Shown: positions 16,002 through 26,219, numbered from the stretch's first letter. The stretch is 64,000 nucleotides of DNA from Chryseobacterium sp. G0201 (GCF_003815655.1 NZ_CP033917.1:1240001-1304000); one strand, 5' to 3'. Numbers and translations are program-made. The notes: generated by a model from the letters alone, not told the origin.

Positions 16002-16952
16002 TTAGTCTTTATTGTTCTTACCAAAAACGGAGAAGTTGATATATCTCTTCGGGTTGGCTTTCATATCTTCTATCAATGAGTTCAGGTTGGTAGATGCTGA
16101 ATTAAGGTTGTTATAAAGCTGTTCATCTTTCATCAGCTTACCTAAACTTCCCTGTCCGTTATCAATACCTCCTATAACTTGGTTAAGCTTACCTACTGTA
16201 GCATCAAGATTTGCGATGGTAGCATTTAATTTTTTAGTATCAATACTTTCCGCAAGGTTTCCGTACTTGTCTAAAGTCACTTTACCGGTCTGCATTGTTA
16301 CGCTTGCGTCATCCAATACTTTTTGAAGTTTCGGATCGTTATTACCAACCAAAGTATTCACACTTCCTGCCGTAGTTTGTAACGCTCCAACAGTTTTGTT
16401 AAGATTCGCAAGCAATAATCTGATCTCCTCTCTGTTTTGTGCGTTGACAACCTGATTGGCACTCGACATTAAAGAGTCTACTCTGTATAAAACAGTTTGT
16501 AATTGATCTTTAACAGGCCCTACCTGAGAAGAAAGACTTCCCAAAGTTCCCAATTTGAAAGCTCCTCGTAAAGTATCTCCGTCTTTTGCAGATGCTCCAC
16601 CATACGCCAAATTAACTCTCATTTCTTTCCCCGACATTAATCCAGGTTCAAAAATTTCAAGAGTTGATTGTTTTGAGAACTCAAAATTATTATCGACAGT
16701 AATTTTTACGATAAAATGAATCTTTCCGTCTTTTGTAGTCTGAGGAACGATTTTATCAACCTGTCCTACCTTCAATCCATTGATCGAAACAGGGGAAGAT
16801 TGCGCTAATCCCTCAACGTTATCATATTTTGCGTAAAATATATTATCGGTAGTAAAAAGGCTTCGGCCTTTCATAAATTGGAATAATATCACAAAGCCAA
16901 CAATGGCTAAAATTGCTATTACACCAGCTTTTAATTCTTTACTGAACTTCAC
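16002..16952 (-). CDS. MlaD-family MCE protein
   Basis: This 316-residue protein has one N-terminal transmembrane helix (about residues 8-27, AGVIAILAIVGFVILFQFM) followed by an MCE domain (about 38-115, NVEGLAQSSPVSINGLKVGQ). The C-terminal two thirds are helical and Asn/Leu rich (KLNATIANLDATVGKLNQVI). MCE proteins form hexameric periplasmic rings that carry lipids between the membranes together with an MlaE permease and MlaF ATPase. Genes for those two occur here at 33390-34957, 17 kb away, so the complex could be assembled from separate loci. It follows the ppiD-like gene on the same strand but is separated by a strong terminator. Confidence 0.88.
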   Translation of the reverse strand: MKFSKELKAGVIAILAIVGFVILFQFMKGRSLFTTDNIFYAKYDNVEGLAQSSPVSINGLKVGQVDKIVPQTTKDGKIHFIVKITVDNNFEFSKQSTLEIFEPGLMSGKEMRVNLAYGGASAKDGDTLRGAFKLGTLGSLSSQVGPVKDQLQTVLYRVDSLMSSANQVVNAQNREEIRLLLANLNKTVGALQTTAGSVNTLVGNNDPKLQKVLDDASVTMQTGKVTLDKYGNLAESIDTKKLNATIANLDATVGKLNQVIGGIDNGQGSLGKLMKDEQLYNNLNSASTNLNSLIEDMKANPKRYINFSVFGKNNKD

Positions 16953-17029
16953 TTGCTAAATTTTTTCTATGAGCAAATATAATACATTTTAAATTAATGT
17001 TTTCTTTTATTGCTCTGCGTTAAATACAA

Positions 17030-17058
17030 AAAATGCGGCAAAAACTTTGCCGCATTTT
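17030..17058 (-). terminator. Terminator after the PpiD-like gene
   Basis: A 13-bp perfect hairpin (AAAATGCGGCAAA and its complement, loop of 3) is followed on the minus strand by TTTGTATTT. It begins 22 bp after the stop at 17080. Confidence 0.88.
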
Positions 17059-17079
17059 ATATGAATGAAATTAAATTTC

Positions 17080-19233
17080 TTATTGTTGTTGAGCTCCTAC
17101 TTTATTCCAGATCTCAATTCTGTAGTCATCGATATCAGAATTGTCTTGTAAGCTCTTTAACCAAGCCTGACCGAACATTCCTGAGTTTCTCTGAGTAACA
17201 GACTCTGTGAACTGCTTAAGATCTCCAGGTTGTTTGTTTGTCGTTTCGTTCTTTTTAATTAAAACATAAACTCCTGTTCCACCTTCAACTGGGTTAGAAA
17301 CTTTTCCTTTTGCAACTCCAAATGCAGCACCAGCTACTTTAGGCTCCATTGAACCTGCAACTGATGGGTTTAATAAATTAACCTGTGCAGATTGTTTTGT
17401 TGTTGCAAATAATTTAGCGATTTGATCTAAACTTGTTGCTTTAGCAGCAGTAATCTTATCAGAGATTTGTTTTGCAGCCAATTTATTTTTAACAATTGTT
17501 TCAATTTGATCTCTTACAGATTCAGGATCTGCAAGACCTTTTTCTTGTTTTCCGTTTAAGTAAACTACAATTTTATCTCCAGTTCCTTCTACAGTAAAGA
17601 ATTCTGTATCACCTTTCTCTCTTTTCTTATCGAAAGCCCAACCTAAAATTTCAGCATCTTTATCTGTACCTAAGCCTTGAATTTGTCCGTCAAATCTCTT
17701 AGCCTGTTTAGGATTTGAGAATTGGAAGTTTGATTTTTTAGCAATATTCACGAAATCGTTGAAAGATTTCCCTTGAACTTGTTGGATGAATCTTCTTGCT
17801 TTCTTATCTGTATCAGCTTCAGTAGCATCAGAAGGCTTGATAGCTTTTACTAAGTTAGCCACTTTATAACCCATTGATCCAGCTTTCTTATCTTCAATAT
17901 TGATGATATGATATCCGAATTGAGTTTCTACAACACCTGTTGCACCTTTAGGATTGTTCGCTAAATACGTTAAGAATTCAGGAACGAAAGGAGTTTCAGG
18001 AGTTGTCCATCCTAAGCTACCACCTTGTGCAGCAGAGTTTGGATCATTTGATAACTTAAGGAATTCTGTGAATTTAGCCGGAGTTGCTTTTACAATAGCT
18101 CCGATAGAATCTGCCAATTTCTTAGCTTGCTCCTTAGATCTTGTAACACCTTCTCCCGCAGGACTTCCTTTGAATGCAATCAAAATATGTCTAGACAATG
18201 TAGAATCAGAAGTCTTTTTACCAACTAATTTAGATACTACATAGAAGTTTTGTTCTTTATAAGGCCCAAAAGTCTGTCCAACCGCAGCAGTTGCAATTTG
18301 ACCTTGTACAGCCTGTGGCAATTGTGTTGGCTTTAAATACTGATTGTTAAAAGGCATATCAGAATTAGCCATTACAAACATAGAATCGTTCGTTGTATTT
18401 TGGAAATTTTCTTTTCCTCCACTTGCATCAGTACCTCCTGAGAACAATTTTGTAATCTCTTTCTGAGCTGCAGCGTCATCAGCTGCACTTGGCTGAGAAG
18501 GGAAATAAACAACACCTATATTTCTGCTTGCTTCTGTCTTAAACATCACAGGGTGCTGCTTAATATAGTTAGCTAAGTCTTCAGTCTTAACGTTAATTTT
18601 AGTCTTTTGAAGGTAAGCAGTATAATCAACTTTCACAAAATCGATATCAGCTAACTGATCTCTTTGTCTCATTAATTCTTCCGCTTCTTTCTTACCTGTT
18701 GTGATACCTGTAGAAATATTTGCAAATACCTGTCTCGCCATTAGTCTGTATTCAACAGATTTTCTGGTTTTCAACCATTGGTTGTAACCTTCCGGGCTTG
18801 TAGCCTTCATTTCTTCGATCTGTTTTTTAAGCTCCTGAGTCTTAAAGTTTCCTTTTTCGTCAAAGAACTGTTTTTGTTGAGCAAACATTTGATCATACTG
18901 GATCTGGTTCCAGAAGTAATCTTCCGTCATTTCAAACCCCATTTTCTCGAATTGCTGCTTAATCAGTTTGGATTGCACCAATAACTGCCAAGCCTGTTCT
19001 TCAAGACCATTTTTCGGTTGATTTTGCTGCTCAGCCTGCTGTTGTAGAACGAAAAGCTGATCATTATACTCCTCACGGGTAATTTTTTCACCATTTACTT
19101 TTCCTAAAACATCAGGATTTTTACCAAAAACCTTATCAATACTCTCGGGATTCACCAGGAACGCCAAAAGCGCCAGTGCAATTACTCCCATCAAAAGCCA
19201 AGGCTTACTCCTAATCTGTCCTAAAATTGCCAT
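17080..19233 (-). CDS. PpiD/SurA-like peptidylprolyl isomerase foldase
   Basis: This 717-residue membrane-anchored periplasmic foldase has a single N-terminal transmembrane helix (about 14-30, LMGVIALALLAFLVNPESID). A SurA-N/PpiD chaperone region follows (NGEKITREEYNDQLFVLQQQ). A parvulin-type rotamase domain lies at about 345-455 (SRHILIAFKGSP, GGSLGWTTPETPFVPEF, GVVETQFGYHIINIED). A second, weaker rotamase-like part follows towards the C-terminus. The layout matches Bacteroidota PpiD/SurA-type proteins that assist folding of exported proteins. It is divergent from lon, so two protein-quality-control genes share one intergenic region. Confidence 0.9.
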   Translation of the reverse strand: MAILGQIRSKPWLLMGVIALALLAFLVNPESIDKVFGKNPDVLGKVNGEKITREEYNDQLFVLQQQAEQQNQPKNGLEEQAWQLLVQSKLIKQQFEKMGFEMTEDYFWNQIQYDQMFAQQKQFFDEKGNFKTQELKKQIEEMKATSPEGYNQWLKTRKSVEYRLMARQVFANISTGITTGKKEAEELMRQRDQLADIDFVKVDYTAYLQKTKINVKTEDLANYIKQHPVMFKTEASRNIGVVYFPSQPSAADDAAAQKEITKLFSGGTDASGGKENFQNTTNDSMFVMANSDMPFNNQYLKPTQLPQAVQGQIATAAVGQTFGPYKEQNFYVVSKLVGKKTSDSTLSRHILIAFKGSPAGEGVTRSKEQAKKLADSIGAIVKATPAKFTEFLKLSNDPNSAAQGGSLGWTTPETPFVPEFLTYLANNPKGATGVVETQFGYHIINIEDKKAGSMGYKVANLVKAIKPSDATEADTDKKARRFIQQVQGKSFNDFVNIAKKSNFQFSNPKQAKRFDGQIQGLGTDKDAEILGWAFDKKREKGDTEFFTVEGTGDKIVVYLNGKQEKGLADPESVRDQIETIVKNKLAAKQISDKITAAKATSLDQIAKLFATTKQSAQVNLLNPSVAGSMEPKVAGAAFGVAKGKVSNPVEGGTGVYVLIKKNETTNKQPGDLKQFTESVTQRNSGMFGQAWLKSLQDNSDIDDYRIEIWNKVGAQQQ

Positions 19234-19261
19234 TTTATAAATTATAGTTTTTTATCAGTTT

Positions 19262-19270
19262 GCGAAAATA
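19262..19270 (-). promoter_or_regulatory. Possible -7 box of the PpiD-like gene
   Basis: The minus strand reads TATTTTCGC about 30 bases before the ATG. It resembles the flavobacterial -7 box (TAnnTTTG) with one deviation. No clear -33 element. Confidence 0.35.
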
Positions 19271-19405
19271 CACATTTTTAAGAAATTACGGAAATCCTAG
19301 TTCTTTATTTTAGTTTTTAAAATTTTATTTATTCAAAAAAGGAAATTTTGACCGTATTTTTTAGCAAAAAACAAATGGCATAGGTATTGTGCATTTTAGA
19401 ACAAT

Positions 19406-19437
19406 ATAATATGCTGCCTATTTTCAAAGCATATTAT
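19406..19437. repeat. 10-bp inverted repeat in the lon upstream region
   Basis: Perfect arms ATAATATGCT and AGCATATTAT are separated by 12 bases. No T-run follows on either strand, so it is not a typical terminator. It could be a regulator site or a leader hairpin, since it lies 55-87 bases before the lon start. Confidence 0.5.
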
Positions 19438-19466
19438 GAAAATCTACTTTAACGATTTAAAACGGA

Positions 19467-19483
19467 AATGACAATTTGTCATT
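19467..19483. promoter_or_regulatory. Palindrome AATGACAA-T-TTGTCATT immediately before lon
   Basis: Perfect 8-bp arms with one central base end 9 bases before the lon ATG. The position fits an operator for a dimeric repressor or an RNA hairpin covering the ribosome-binding region. A heat-shock type control of lon is plausible but inferred; it does not match CIRCE, HspR or CtsR consensus sites. Confidence 0.5.
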
Positions 19484-19492
19484 CGATTAACT

Positions 19493-21898
19493 ATGACAGA
19501 ATTTGAAGATATAAGTTTAGAGGAAATGATAAGTGACGGATTTGATATTGTAGCTGAGGAAATCAATCTTTCTGATCTTGCGGAGACTGAAAAAAACTCG
19601 GAACAAAAAATATTCCCAATCCTTCCTGTAAGAAATATGGTTATGTTTCCTAATGTGGTAATTCCTATTACTGCAGGAAGAAAAGCATCTATACAACTTC
19701 TCGAAGAAGCTCAGATAAACGGTGATTTTATCGGAATTGTAAGCCAGAAAAACTCAGATATTGAGCAACCTACGGAAAAAGATCTATATCATACCGGAAC
19801 TTTAGCGAAAATTATTAAAATAATAAAACTTCCTGAAGGTAATATTACGGCTATTACCAAAGGTTTCCACAGATTTAAGATAAAGAAAATCATTGAAAAT
19901 CAACCTTATTTCAAGGCTGAAATTTCAAAATTAAAGGATGGAAAAGCTAAAAATAAGGAAGAATACGAAGCTTTATTGGAAAATGTTAAAGATTTAGCAT
20001 TAAAAATCATCGAGCTTGATCCAAACATTCCTAATGCAGCCAATTTCGCCATTAAAAACATCAATAATAATGATGATCTTTTAAATTTCATCTGTACCAA
20101 TGCCAATTTCCCATCAAGTGCAAAGCAAAGTCTTCTTGAAGAAAAAAACTTAATGGAAAGAGCCAACAAGTGCTATGAAATGATGCATGAAGATTTCAGA
20201 AAATTAGAATTAAGAAATCAGATTCATCAAAAAACATCAAAAGATCTTGACAAACAACAGAAGGAATACTTTCTAAATCAACAGATTAGAACAATCCAAG
20301 AAGAGTTGGGCGGCGGACCGGAAAGTGATGTTGAAGATTTGATCACAAAAGCAAGCACTAAGAAATGGAATGCTGAAGTTGAAGAACATTTCCAAAAGGA
20401 AATCAACAGGCTACAACGCCAAAACCCGAATTCACCGGATTATAATGTTCAGAGAAATTATTTAGATTTCTTTACAGATCTTCCGTGGGATACATTCACA
20501 AAAGATACTTTTGATATTGAAAAAGCAGAAAAAGTTTTAGATAAAGCGCATTTCGGATTAGAAGATATTAAGAAAAGAATTTTGGAACACATGGCTGTTT
20601 TAAAATTGAAAAACAACATGAAATCTCCTATTCTATTATTGGTAGGGCCTCCAGGGGTTGGTAAAACTTCGTTAGGAAAGTCTGTTGCTGATGCTTTAGG
20701 AAGAAAATACGTTCGCGTTTCTTTGGGTGGACTTCATGACGAAAGCGAGATCCGTGGACACAGAAAAACATACATCGGTGCGATGGCGGGAAGAATCCTT
20801 CAATCCATCAAAAAATCAGGAACATCAAACCCTGTGATTGTGTTGGATGAAATCGATAAAGTTGGGAAAGGTATTCATGGAGATCCAAGCTCGGCACTTC
20901 TTGAAGTACTTGATCCTGAACAAAATAAAGCATTTTACGACAATTTCCTAGAAATGGGTTATGATTTATCCAAAGTAATGTTCATTGCAACAGCAAACTC
21001 ATTATCAACGATCCAGACTCCGTTATTAGACAGAATGGAGATCATCCAGATTGCAGGTTATACGTTGGAGGAAAAAATAGAGATTGCCAAGAGACATTTA
21101 ATTAAAAAACAACAGGAAGAAAACGGTTTGACTGCAAAATCTTTCAAACTTGGGAATCCTGAGTTAAAACATATTGTTGAAGCACACACTTCTGAAAGCG
21201 GTGTAAGATCTTTAGAGAAAAGACTTGCTTCCATCGCTCGATGGGTAGCTTTACAAACCGCTTTGGTGAAAGAATATGATCCTAAAATCTCTATAGAAAA
21301 GGTAGATGAAATTTTAGGAGTACCAAGACCTAAAAGTTTATCTGAATTAACAGATGTTCCCGGAGTTGTAACAGGTCTTGCATGGACAAGTGTTGGTGGA
21401 GATATATTATTCATTGAAAGCATTTTGAGCAATGGAAAAGGAGCTTTAACCATGACGGGCAACTTGGGAACGGTCATGAAAGAATCTGCAACAATTGCTT
21501 TGGAATATATTAAGGCTAAGCACGACGAATTGGGAATTTCTCAGGAAGATATAGAGAAGAAAAACATCCATGTTCACGTTCCTGAAGGAGCTACACCAAA
21601 AGATGGACCTTCTGCAGGTATCGCCATGCTGACTTCAATGGTTTCTTCTTTTAAAAATAAAAAAGTAAAACCACATCTTGCCATGACAGGCGAAATTACT
21701 CTTAGAGGAAAAGTACTTCCTGTAGGCGGAATTAAAGAAAAACTTCTTGCCGCAACCAGAGCAGGAATTAAAGATGTGATCCTTTGTGAAGCTAACAGAA
21801 AAGATGTTGAGGAAATTAAGAAAGATTATCTTAAAAACCTGAATGTACATTACGTAAACAGAATGGAAGATGTGGTAGAAATTGCCCTTGAAAAGTAA
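19493..21898 (+). CDS. lon: ATP-dependent Lon protease
   Basis: This 801-residue protein has the complete bacterial Lon (LonA) layout. The N-terminal substrate-binding domain starts at about residue 40 ([20 protein letters not shown]), followed by a long helical linker. The AAA+ module has Walker [10 protein letters not shown] near residue 390 and Walker [10 protein letters not shown] near 460. The C-terminal Ser-Lys protease domain has DGPSAGIAM with the catalytic serine at about residue 707 and the lysine in GGIKEKL near 750. It degrades misfolded and regulatory proteins in the cytoplasm. The palindrome just before the ATG may govern its expression, and a strong terminator follows. It is divergent from the PpiD-like foldase. 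Confidence 0.98.
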   Translation: MTEFEDISLEEMISDGFDIVAEEINLSDLAETEKNSEQKIFPILPVRNMVMFPNVVIPITAGRKASIQLLEEAQINGDFIGIVSQKNSDIEQPTEKDLYHTGTLAKIIKIIKLPEGNITAITKGFHRFKIKKIIENQPYFKAEISKLKDGKAKNKEEYEALLENVKDLALKIIELDPNIPNAANFAIKNINNNDDLLNFICTNANFPSSAKQSLLEEKNLMERANKCYEMMHEDFRKLELRNQIHQKTSKDLDKQQKEYFLNQQIRTIQEELGGGPESDVEDLITKASTKKWNAEVEEHFQKEINRLQRQNPNSPDYNVQRNYLDFFTDLPWDTFTKDTFDIEKAEKVLDKAHFGLEDIKKRILEHMAVLKLKNNMKSPILLLVGPPGVGKTSLGKSVADALGRKYVRVSLGGLHDESEIRGHRKTYIGAMAGRILQSIKKSGTSNPVIVLDEIDKVGKGIHGDPSSALLEVLDPEQNKAFYDNFLEMGYDLSKVMFIATANSLSTIQTPLLDRMEIIQIAGYTLEEKIEIAKRHLIKKQQEENGLTAKSFKLGNPELKHIVEAHTSESGVRSLEKRLASIARWVALQTALVKEYDPKISIEKVDEILGVPRPKSLSELTDVPGVVTGLAWTSVGGDILFIESILSNGKGALTMTGNLGTVMKESATIALEYIKAKHDELGISQEDIEKKNIHVHVPEGATPKDGPSAGIAMLTSMVSSFKNKKVKPHLAMTGEITLRGKVLPVGGIKEKLLAATRAGIKDVILCEANRKDVEEIKKDYLKNLNVHYVNRMEDVVEIALEK

Positions 21899-21927
21899 AA
21901 TTTCACGTCTCAACTTCTCAATAAATA

Positions 21928-21965
21928 AAAACACGTCTCAAAATCTTTGGGACGTGTTTTATTTT
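21928..21965 (+). terminator. lon terminator
   Basis: A 15-bp stem (AAAACACGTCTCAAA with TTTGGGACGTGTTTT, one U-G pair, loop of 3) is followed by ATTTTAG on the plus strand. Confidence 0.85.
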
Positions 21966-22056
21966 AGTCAATTTTACATAGAATTTTAGTTAATTAAATG
22001 AAAAAAGTCCTTCAAGTCGGAGGGTTTTAGTATTTTTATGCTACAGATTTTGAATT

Positions 22057-23169
22057 ATGAATTTTCTTAAACTCCCCTTCCTTGTCAAGCTTACTTTGGT
22101 TATTATTTCAATCATCGGACTAGGCTACCTCTTGGCATTAGGACAAAGTATTTTAGCTCCCTTCTTTTTAGCATTCTTGATGGCCATGTTATTTTTGCCG
22201 ATCGCGAATTTAATGGAAACAAAATTGAGATTTCCAAGAACTGTATCAACCATGGCTTCTGTAATGATCATGCTAACGATTCTAACAGGGCTTATTTATT
22301 TCTTTGGATCACAATTATCAAGTTTCAGCAAAGATCTTCCACATTTGAGAATGCAGTTTAATACTGTTTTTAACAGTCTTCAAAACTGGGTTTCAGATAC
22401 TTTTCATGTTAAAATTGATGAGCAGTTAGATTATATCAATCAAGGTTTAAGCAAGCTTTTATCTTCCTCTGGAGTGATTTTGGGCTTTACTTTTAGCATA
22501 TTTTCAACCGGCCTCGGCTTCATTGTGTTTTTCATCCTTTTCTTCATTTTTATATTAAATTATAGAAGAATTTTAAACAATTTTATCGTTACAGTTTTTA
22601 ACGAAAAACATAAAGCAAGCGTACAGGAAGTGGTGAATGAAGTACGAGTTATGACAAAGAAATACATTATCGGGCTTTGTCTACAGGTTTTTATTGTATC
22701 CATCCTTACTTCAATCCTTCTTACTATTTTAGGGGTAAAGTATGCTATTCTTTTGGGAGTTTTAACAGGATTATTAAATGTTATTCCTTATTTGGGAGTA
22801 TGCATTTCACTTTTAATCTCATGTTTTATTGCTTTTGCAACCACTACTCCATCTACTTGCATTTATGTATTGATAGGTTATGTTGCTGTACATATTGTTG
22901 ACGGAAATATTATTTTGCCATTTGTAGTAGGCTCAAAAGTGAAGATCAATGCATTATTTTCTTTTCTGGGAATTCTTTTGGGAGAGCATCTTTGGGGAAT
23001 TGCAGGGATGTTTCTTTGTATTCCGGCCATTGCTATTATTAAAATTATATTTGAAAGGGTTGAAGGTTTAAAACCTTGGGGAAAATTATTAGGTGAAGAA
23101 GAAAAACCTCACAAAAAGAAGAAAAGCTATAAAATATCAAAGAATATTACGTTAAAAGAGATGGATTAA
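22057..23169 (+). CDS. AI-2E family transporter (UPF0118 type)
   Basis: This 370-residue integral membrane protein has about seven or eight hydrophobic segments in two clusters (residues 8-90 and 145-340), separated by a polar region. The C-terminal part carries the family features (ILLTILGVKYAILLGVLTGL, NVIPYLGVCISLLISC, DGNIILPFVVGSKVKINALF). The family is named for autoinducer-2 export in E. coli (TqsA), but members transport varied substrates, including sodium/proton exchange in some bacteria, so the substrate here is unknown. The last 30 residues are lysine-rich and cytoplasmic. It stands alone between lon and a DoxX gene on the same strand. Confidence 0.88.
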   Translation: MNFLKLPFLVKLTLVIISIIGLGYLLALGQSILAPFFLAFLMAMLFLPIANLMETKLRFPRTVSTMASVMIMLTILTGLIYFFGSQLSSFSKDLPHLRMQFNTVFNSLQNWVSDTFHVKIDEQLDYINQGLSKLLSSSGVILGFTFSIFSTGLGFIVFFILFFIFILNYRRILNNFIVTVFNEKHKASVQEVVNEVRVMTKKYIIGLCLQVFIVSILTSILLTILGVKYAILLGVLTGLLNVIPYLGVCISLLISCFIAFATTTPSTCIYVLIGYVAVHIVDGNIILPFVVGSKVKINALFSFLGILLGEHLWGIAGMFLCIPAIAIIKIIFERVEGLKPWGKLLGEEEKPHKKKKSYKISKNITLKEMD

Positions 23170-23256
23170 TTTATGAGAAACAGGCAGTTAATCTTGAATA
23201 ATTAAATATTTGTCTAAAATTAACCTTATTTTTTATCAAGTAACTCCATTTTTATT

Positions 23257-23264
23257 TACTTTTG
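23257..23264 (+). promoter_or_regulatory. -7 promoter box of the DoxX gene
   Basis: TACTTTTG matches TAnnTTTG and lies 17 bases before the ATG at 23282. This position argues against the longer in-frame start at 23210. Confidence 0.5.
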
Positions 23265-23281
23265 ATAAAAATTTGTTAATT

Positions 23282-23659
23282 ATGAAAATCGTTAAATTTA
23301 TTCTATGTCTGCTTTTCGGACTTATGTTTATTAACGCCGGTCTCGATAAGTTTTTACACTACATGCCAATGCCAGCTCTTACAGCTGATCAAACAAAACT
23401 TTTCGCGGCTTTCGGAGAAATCGGGTGGCTGATGCCTTTAGTTGGAGCAGTAGAAGTTATTGGAGGTCTATTATTTATCTTTCCAAAAACAAGAGCTCTT
23501 GGTGCAATCGTAATTTTACCTATCATGGTCGGAATAGTTTTACACAACGTTTGCAGAGCACCTTCTTCAGTGGGAATCGGAATTTCTGCAGTTTTATTTT
23601 TAATCAATCTTTGGATCATTATTGATAATAAAGAAAAATATAAAGCTTTAGTGAAATAA
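23282..23659 (+). CDS. DoxX family membrane protein
   Basis: About 125 residues with four predicted transmembrane helices: KIVKFILCLLFGLMFINAGL, then GWLMPLVGAVEVIGGLLFIF, AIVILPIMVGIVLHNV and GISAVLFLINLWIIID. The helix pattern and the NAGLDKF and VEVIGG elements match DoxX/DoxD-like proteins, a family linked to thiosulfate oxidation in archaea but of unclear role in most bacteria. The start at 23282 gives the normal DoxX N-terminus and sits correctly behind the -7 box. It converges with the acyl-CoA dehydrogenase gene, with a long inverted repeat between them. Confidence 0.82.
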   Translation: MKIVKFILCLLFGLMFINAGLDKFLHYMPMPALTADQTKLFAAFGEIGWLMPLVGAVEVIGGLLFIFPKTRALGAIVILPIMVGIVLHNVCRAPSSVGIGISAVLFLINLWIIIDNKEKYKALVK

Positions 23660-23662
23660 GGT

Positions 23663-23744
23663 AGTGAATGGTGAATTGTCAATATGCTCCGCAAATGAAT
23701 TTTAAAATTGACGAGAAAAGCGAATTCACAATTCACCATTCACT
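23663..23744. repeat. Long inverted repeat between convergent genes
   Basis: Perfect 17-bp arms (AGTGAATGGTGAATTGT and complement) at 23663-23679 and 23728-23744 enclose 48 bases. Parts of the loop and right arm resemble the element at 38458-38582, so it looks like a member of a dispersed intergenic repeat family. It may also act as a bidirectional terminator. Confidence 0.7.
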
Positions 23745-23751
23745 TTTGATA

Positions 23752-25110
23752 TTATACAAATGCACTGAATCCCGTAATCGATCTTCCGACAATCAGTGAA
23801 TTGATTTCTTTTGTTCCTTCATAAGAATAAATTGCTTCTGCGTCGGCGACAAATCTTGCGACATCATATTCAAGCAAAATTCCGTTTCCTCCCAGAACTT
23901 CTCTTGCTCTGGAAACGATATCTCTTGTTCTCAGTGTACAGAAAACTTTCGCTAAAGATGCGTGTTCATCCTTTAAAATACCTTCATCCTGCATTTCAGA
24001 CAATCTGAAAACCATTGTTTGCATTGCGGTAAGGTTTGATAACATCTCCACAAGATGACCTTGAATCATTTGAAAAGAAGCAATCGGTTTTCCAAATTGT
24101 TCTCTTGTTCTTGTATACGCCAAAGCACTTTCGTAAGCTCCTCTTGCACATCCTGTAGCCATCCACGCCACTCCGGCTCTCGTCATTCTTAATACTTTTC
24201 CTGTGTCTTTAAATGAATTGGCATTTTGTAATCTGTTTTCTTCGGTAACTAAACAATTCGTCAGCGTAATTAATCCGTTTTGAACGATTCTTAATGCCAT
24301 TTTTCCTTTAATTTTCTCAACAGCATAACCAGGATTATCTTTTTCAACGATAAAACCTTTTACCTCACCATCATCCAGATCTCTTGCCCAAATTATAATT
24401 AAATCTGCAAAAGTTGCATTTCCGATCCATTTCTTCTGACCATTTAAAATCCAGCCTTCAGGAGTTTTTTTGCAGGTTACCGTTAGACCACCAGCCGCTC
24501 CGGAACCAACTTCAGGTTCTGTTAAACCAAATGCTCCGATTTTTTCAAATTTCTGCATTTGAGGAAGCCATTTTTGTTTTTGTTCTTCAGAACCACAAAT
24601 ATAAATAGAACCCATCGCCAAACCGGATTGAACTCCGAAAAATGTAGCAATGGAAGCATCAATTCTTGCCATTTCCATCGCAATAACACCTTCCATCAGA
24701 AATGGCATTCCGGGACAGCCGTAGCCTTCGTAGGTTACACCGCAAATATTCAGTTTTTGAAATTTTGGAATTAATTCATGCGGAAATTCATCTCTCAGCC
24801 AATAATGATTTACCAAAGGCTTAACTTCTTTTTCCATGAAAACTCTTACTTTAAGCTGAATTTCTCGCTGCTCGGGCGTCAACGTATGATAAATATCGTA
24901 AAAGTCCCCATCAATCGGCGGAAGTTCCTTCTTTTTTTTATTCGGATCGAGCATTTTCATCAATCCTCCCAATTGTTTATCATCTAAATTAGAAAAGTTC
25001 TGCATCAATTTCGGGAGATCAACCTTTTGAGAAATGGCACTTAACTGATCAAAATCGATTGATCTGAATAATTCTATCGCGTTTCTGATTTTGGAAAAAG
25101 TATTAGACAT
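23752..25110 (-). CDS. Acyl-CoA dehydrogenase family protein
   Basis: This 452-residue FAD enzyme has the three standard domains: an N-terminal helical domain, a middle beta domain (GAFGLTEPEVGSGAAGGLTV, LNGQKKWIGNATFADLII), and a C-terminal helical domain (ARGAYESALAYTRTREQFGK). The segment RFVADAEAIYSYEGTKEINS holds the position of the catalytic glutamate as in glutaryl-CoA dehydrogenase-like members. It oxidises an acyl-CoA to its enoyl form and hands electrons to electron-transfer flavoprotein. The first 60 residues (QLSAISQKVDLPKLMQNFSN) are an extra N-terminal extension relative to standard family length. The preferred acyl chain is unknown; glutaryl-CoA is one option. Confidence 0.9.
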   Translation of the reverse strand: MSNTFSKIRNAIELFRSIDFDQLSAISQKVDLPKLMQNFSNLDDKQLGGLMKMLDPNKKKKELPPIDGDFYDIYHTLTPEQREIQLKVRVFMEKEVKPLVNHYWLRDEFPHELIPKFQKLNICGVTYEGYGCPGMPFLMEGVIAMEMARIDASIATFFGVQSGLAMGSIYICGSEEQKQKWLPQMQKFEKIGAFGLTEPEVGSGAAGGLTVTCKKTPEGWILNGQKKWIGNATFADLIIIWARDLDDGEVKGFIVEKDNPGYAVEKIKGKMALRIVQNGLITLTNCLVTEENRLQNANSFKDTGKVLRMTRAGVAWMATGCARGAYESALAYTRTREQFGKPIASFQMIQGHLVEMLSNLTAMQTMVFRLSEMQDEGILKDEHASLAKVFCTLRTRDIVSRAREVLGGNGILLEYDVARFVADAEAIYSYEGTKEINSLIVGRSITGFSAFV

Positions 25111-25316
25111 AGTTATCGTATGGTTTTGATTTGTAAAAAATATGCAAAAATCAATCCGAAAAATAACTCATTCAGCTATATTTATTTTACAAAACATTGA
25201 TTTTTAACTCATTAAATCAACTTTTCGCTTTACAATTTTTTTACTCGCGATTTTCAAACATTACAAACGATTCAGTCTCAACTTTGGGAAAAGCATAAAC
25301 ATTAAAAAATCTACAT

Positions 25317-26219
25317 ATGAAAACTACTTACATCAAATTATCATTAGCATCAGTTCTTTTATTAGGAATTTATTCATGCAAAAAAGGAGAAGCTACAGCA
25401 AGTAAATATGAGCTTGAAGGTACTGCAGATTCCGCAGCAGTTGTGGTTTCAGACAGTGTTTCGTCTGCTGCAACCATGAAAGTGAAAGACAAACAATTCA
25501 TCAAAACCGCAGAGGTTAATATGGAAGTGAAAGATGTTTACGAGGCAACGATTTCCATTGAAAAATCTATTCAGGAGCTTGGCGGATTTGTTACAAAAAG
25601 TAATTTGCAGAGCAATGTAGTTTCAGAAGACACTTACAATACTTCAAGCAATGACGCAATGTTGGTTAAAAAATTTCAGACTGAAAATACGATGCAGGTC
25701 CGTGTTCCGACTGATAAGTTGGGTGAGCTTTTGACTTTAATTAATGATAAAAAATTGTTTTTAAACTCAAGAATCATCAATGCAGAAGATGTAACTGCCG
25801 GAATTAAATATGCAGAACTGGAAGGAAAAAGAATAAAAAAAAGCAGTGAAAATATTTCTCAATTAAAAGCCAATAAAGACAAAGTGAAATTAGACGACGA
25901 TAATATGTCTGAAAATAATCAACAGCAATTGGCAAATATGGACGTTGCAGATAATTTGAAATACAGCACCGTTGACATCTATATTAAAGAACCTAAACTT
26001 AGAATTGCAGAAATTGCTGTTACCAACACCAAAAACATTGACAATAAATATAAATTCAATTTCATTTACGATGCAAAAAATGCTTTTGTGGAAGGTTTTT
26101 ATTTAATTCAGAGAATTGCGGTGGGATTAATCACCATTTGGCCCATTCTATTGATCGCAGCAGGTATTATTTATTTGTTGAGAAAAAGAAAATATTTTAA
26201 AAAGCCTGATCAGATTTAA
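25317..26219 (+). CDS. DUF4349 domain-containing lipoprotein
   Basis: This 300-residue protein has a lipoprotein signal (LLLGIYSCKKGE). The DUF4349 domain covers about residues 60-290. It begins FIKTAEVNMEVKDVYEATIS and includes VRVPTDKLGELLTLINDKKL, a coiled-coil portion near 155-200, and a C-terminal transmembrane helix (VGLITIWPILLIAAGIIYLL) followed by a basic tail. The protein would be tethered at both ends in the envelope. The family is widespread and functionally uncharacterised. It has its own terminator and no obvious operon partner. Confidence 0.88.
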   Translation: MKTTYIKLSLASVLLLGIYSCKKGEATASKYELEGTADSAAVVVSDSVSSAATMKVKDKQFIKTAEVNMEVKDVYEATISIEKSIQELGGFVTKSNLQSNVVSEDTYNTSSNDAMLVKKFQTENTMQVRVPTDKLGELLTLINDKKLFLNSRIINAEDVTAGIKYAELEGKRIKKSSENISQLKANKDKVKLDDDNMSENNQQQLANMDVADNLKYSTVDIYIKEPKLRIAEIAVTNTKNIDNKYKFNFIYDAKNAFVEGFYLIQRIAVGLITIWPILLIAAGIIYLLRKRKYFKKPDQI

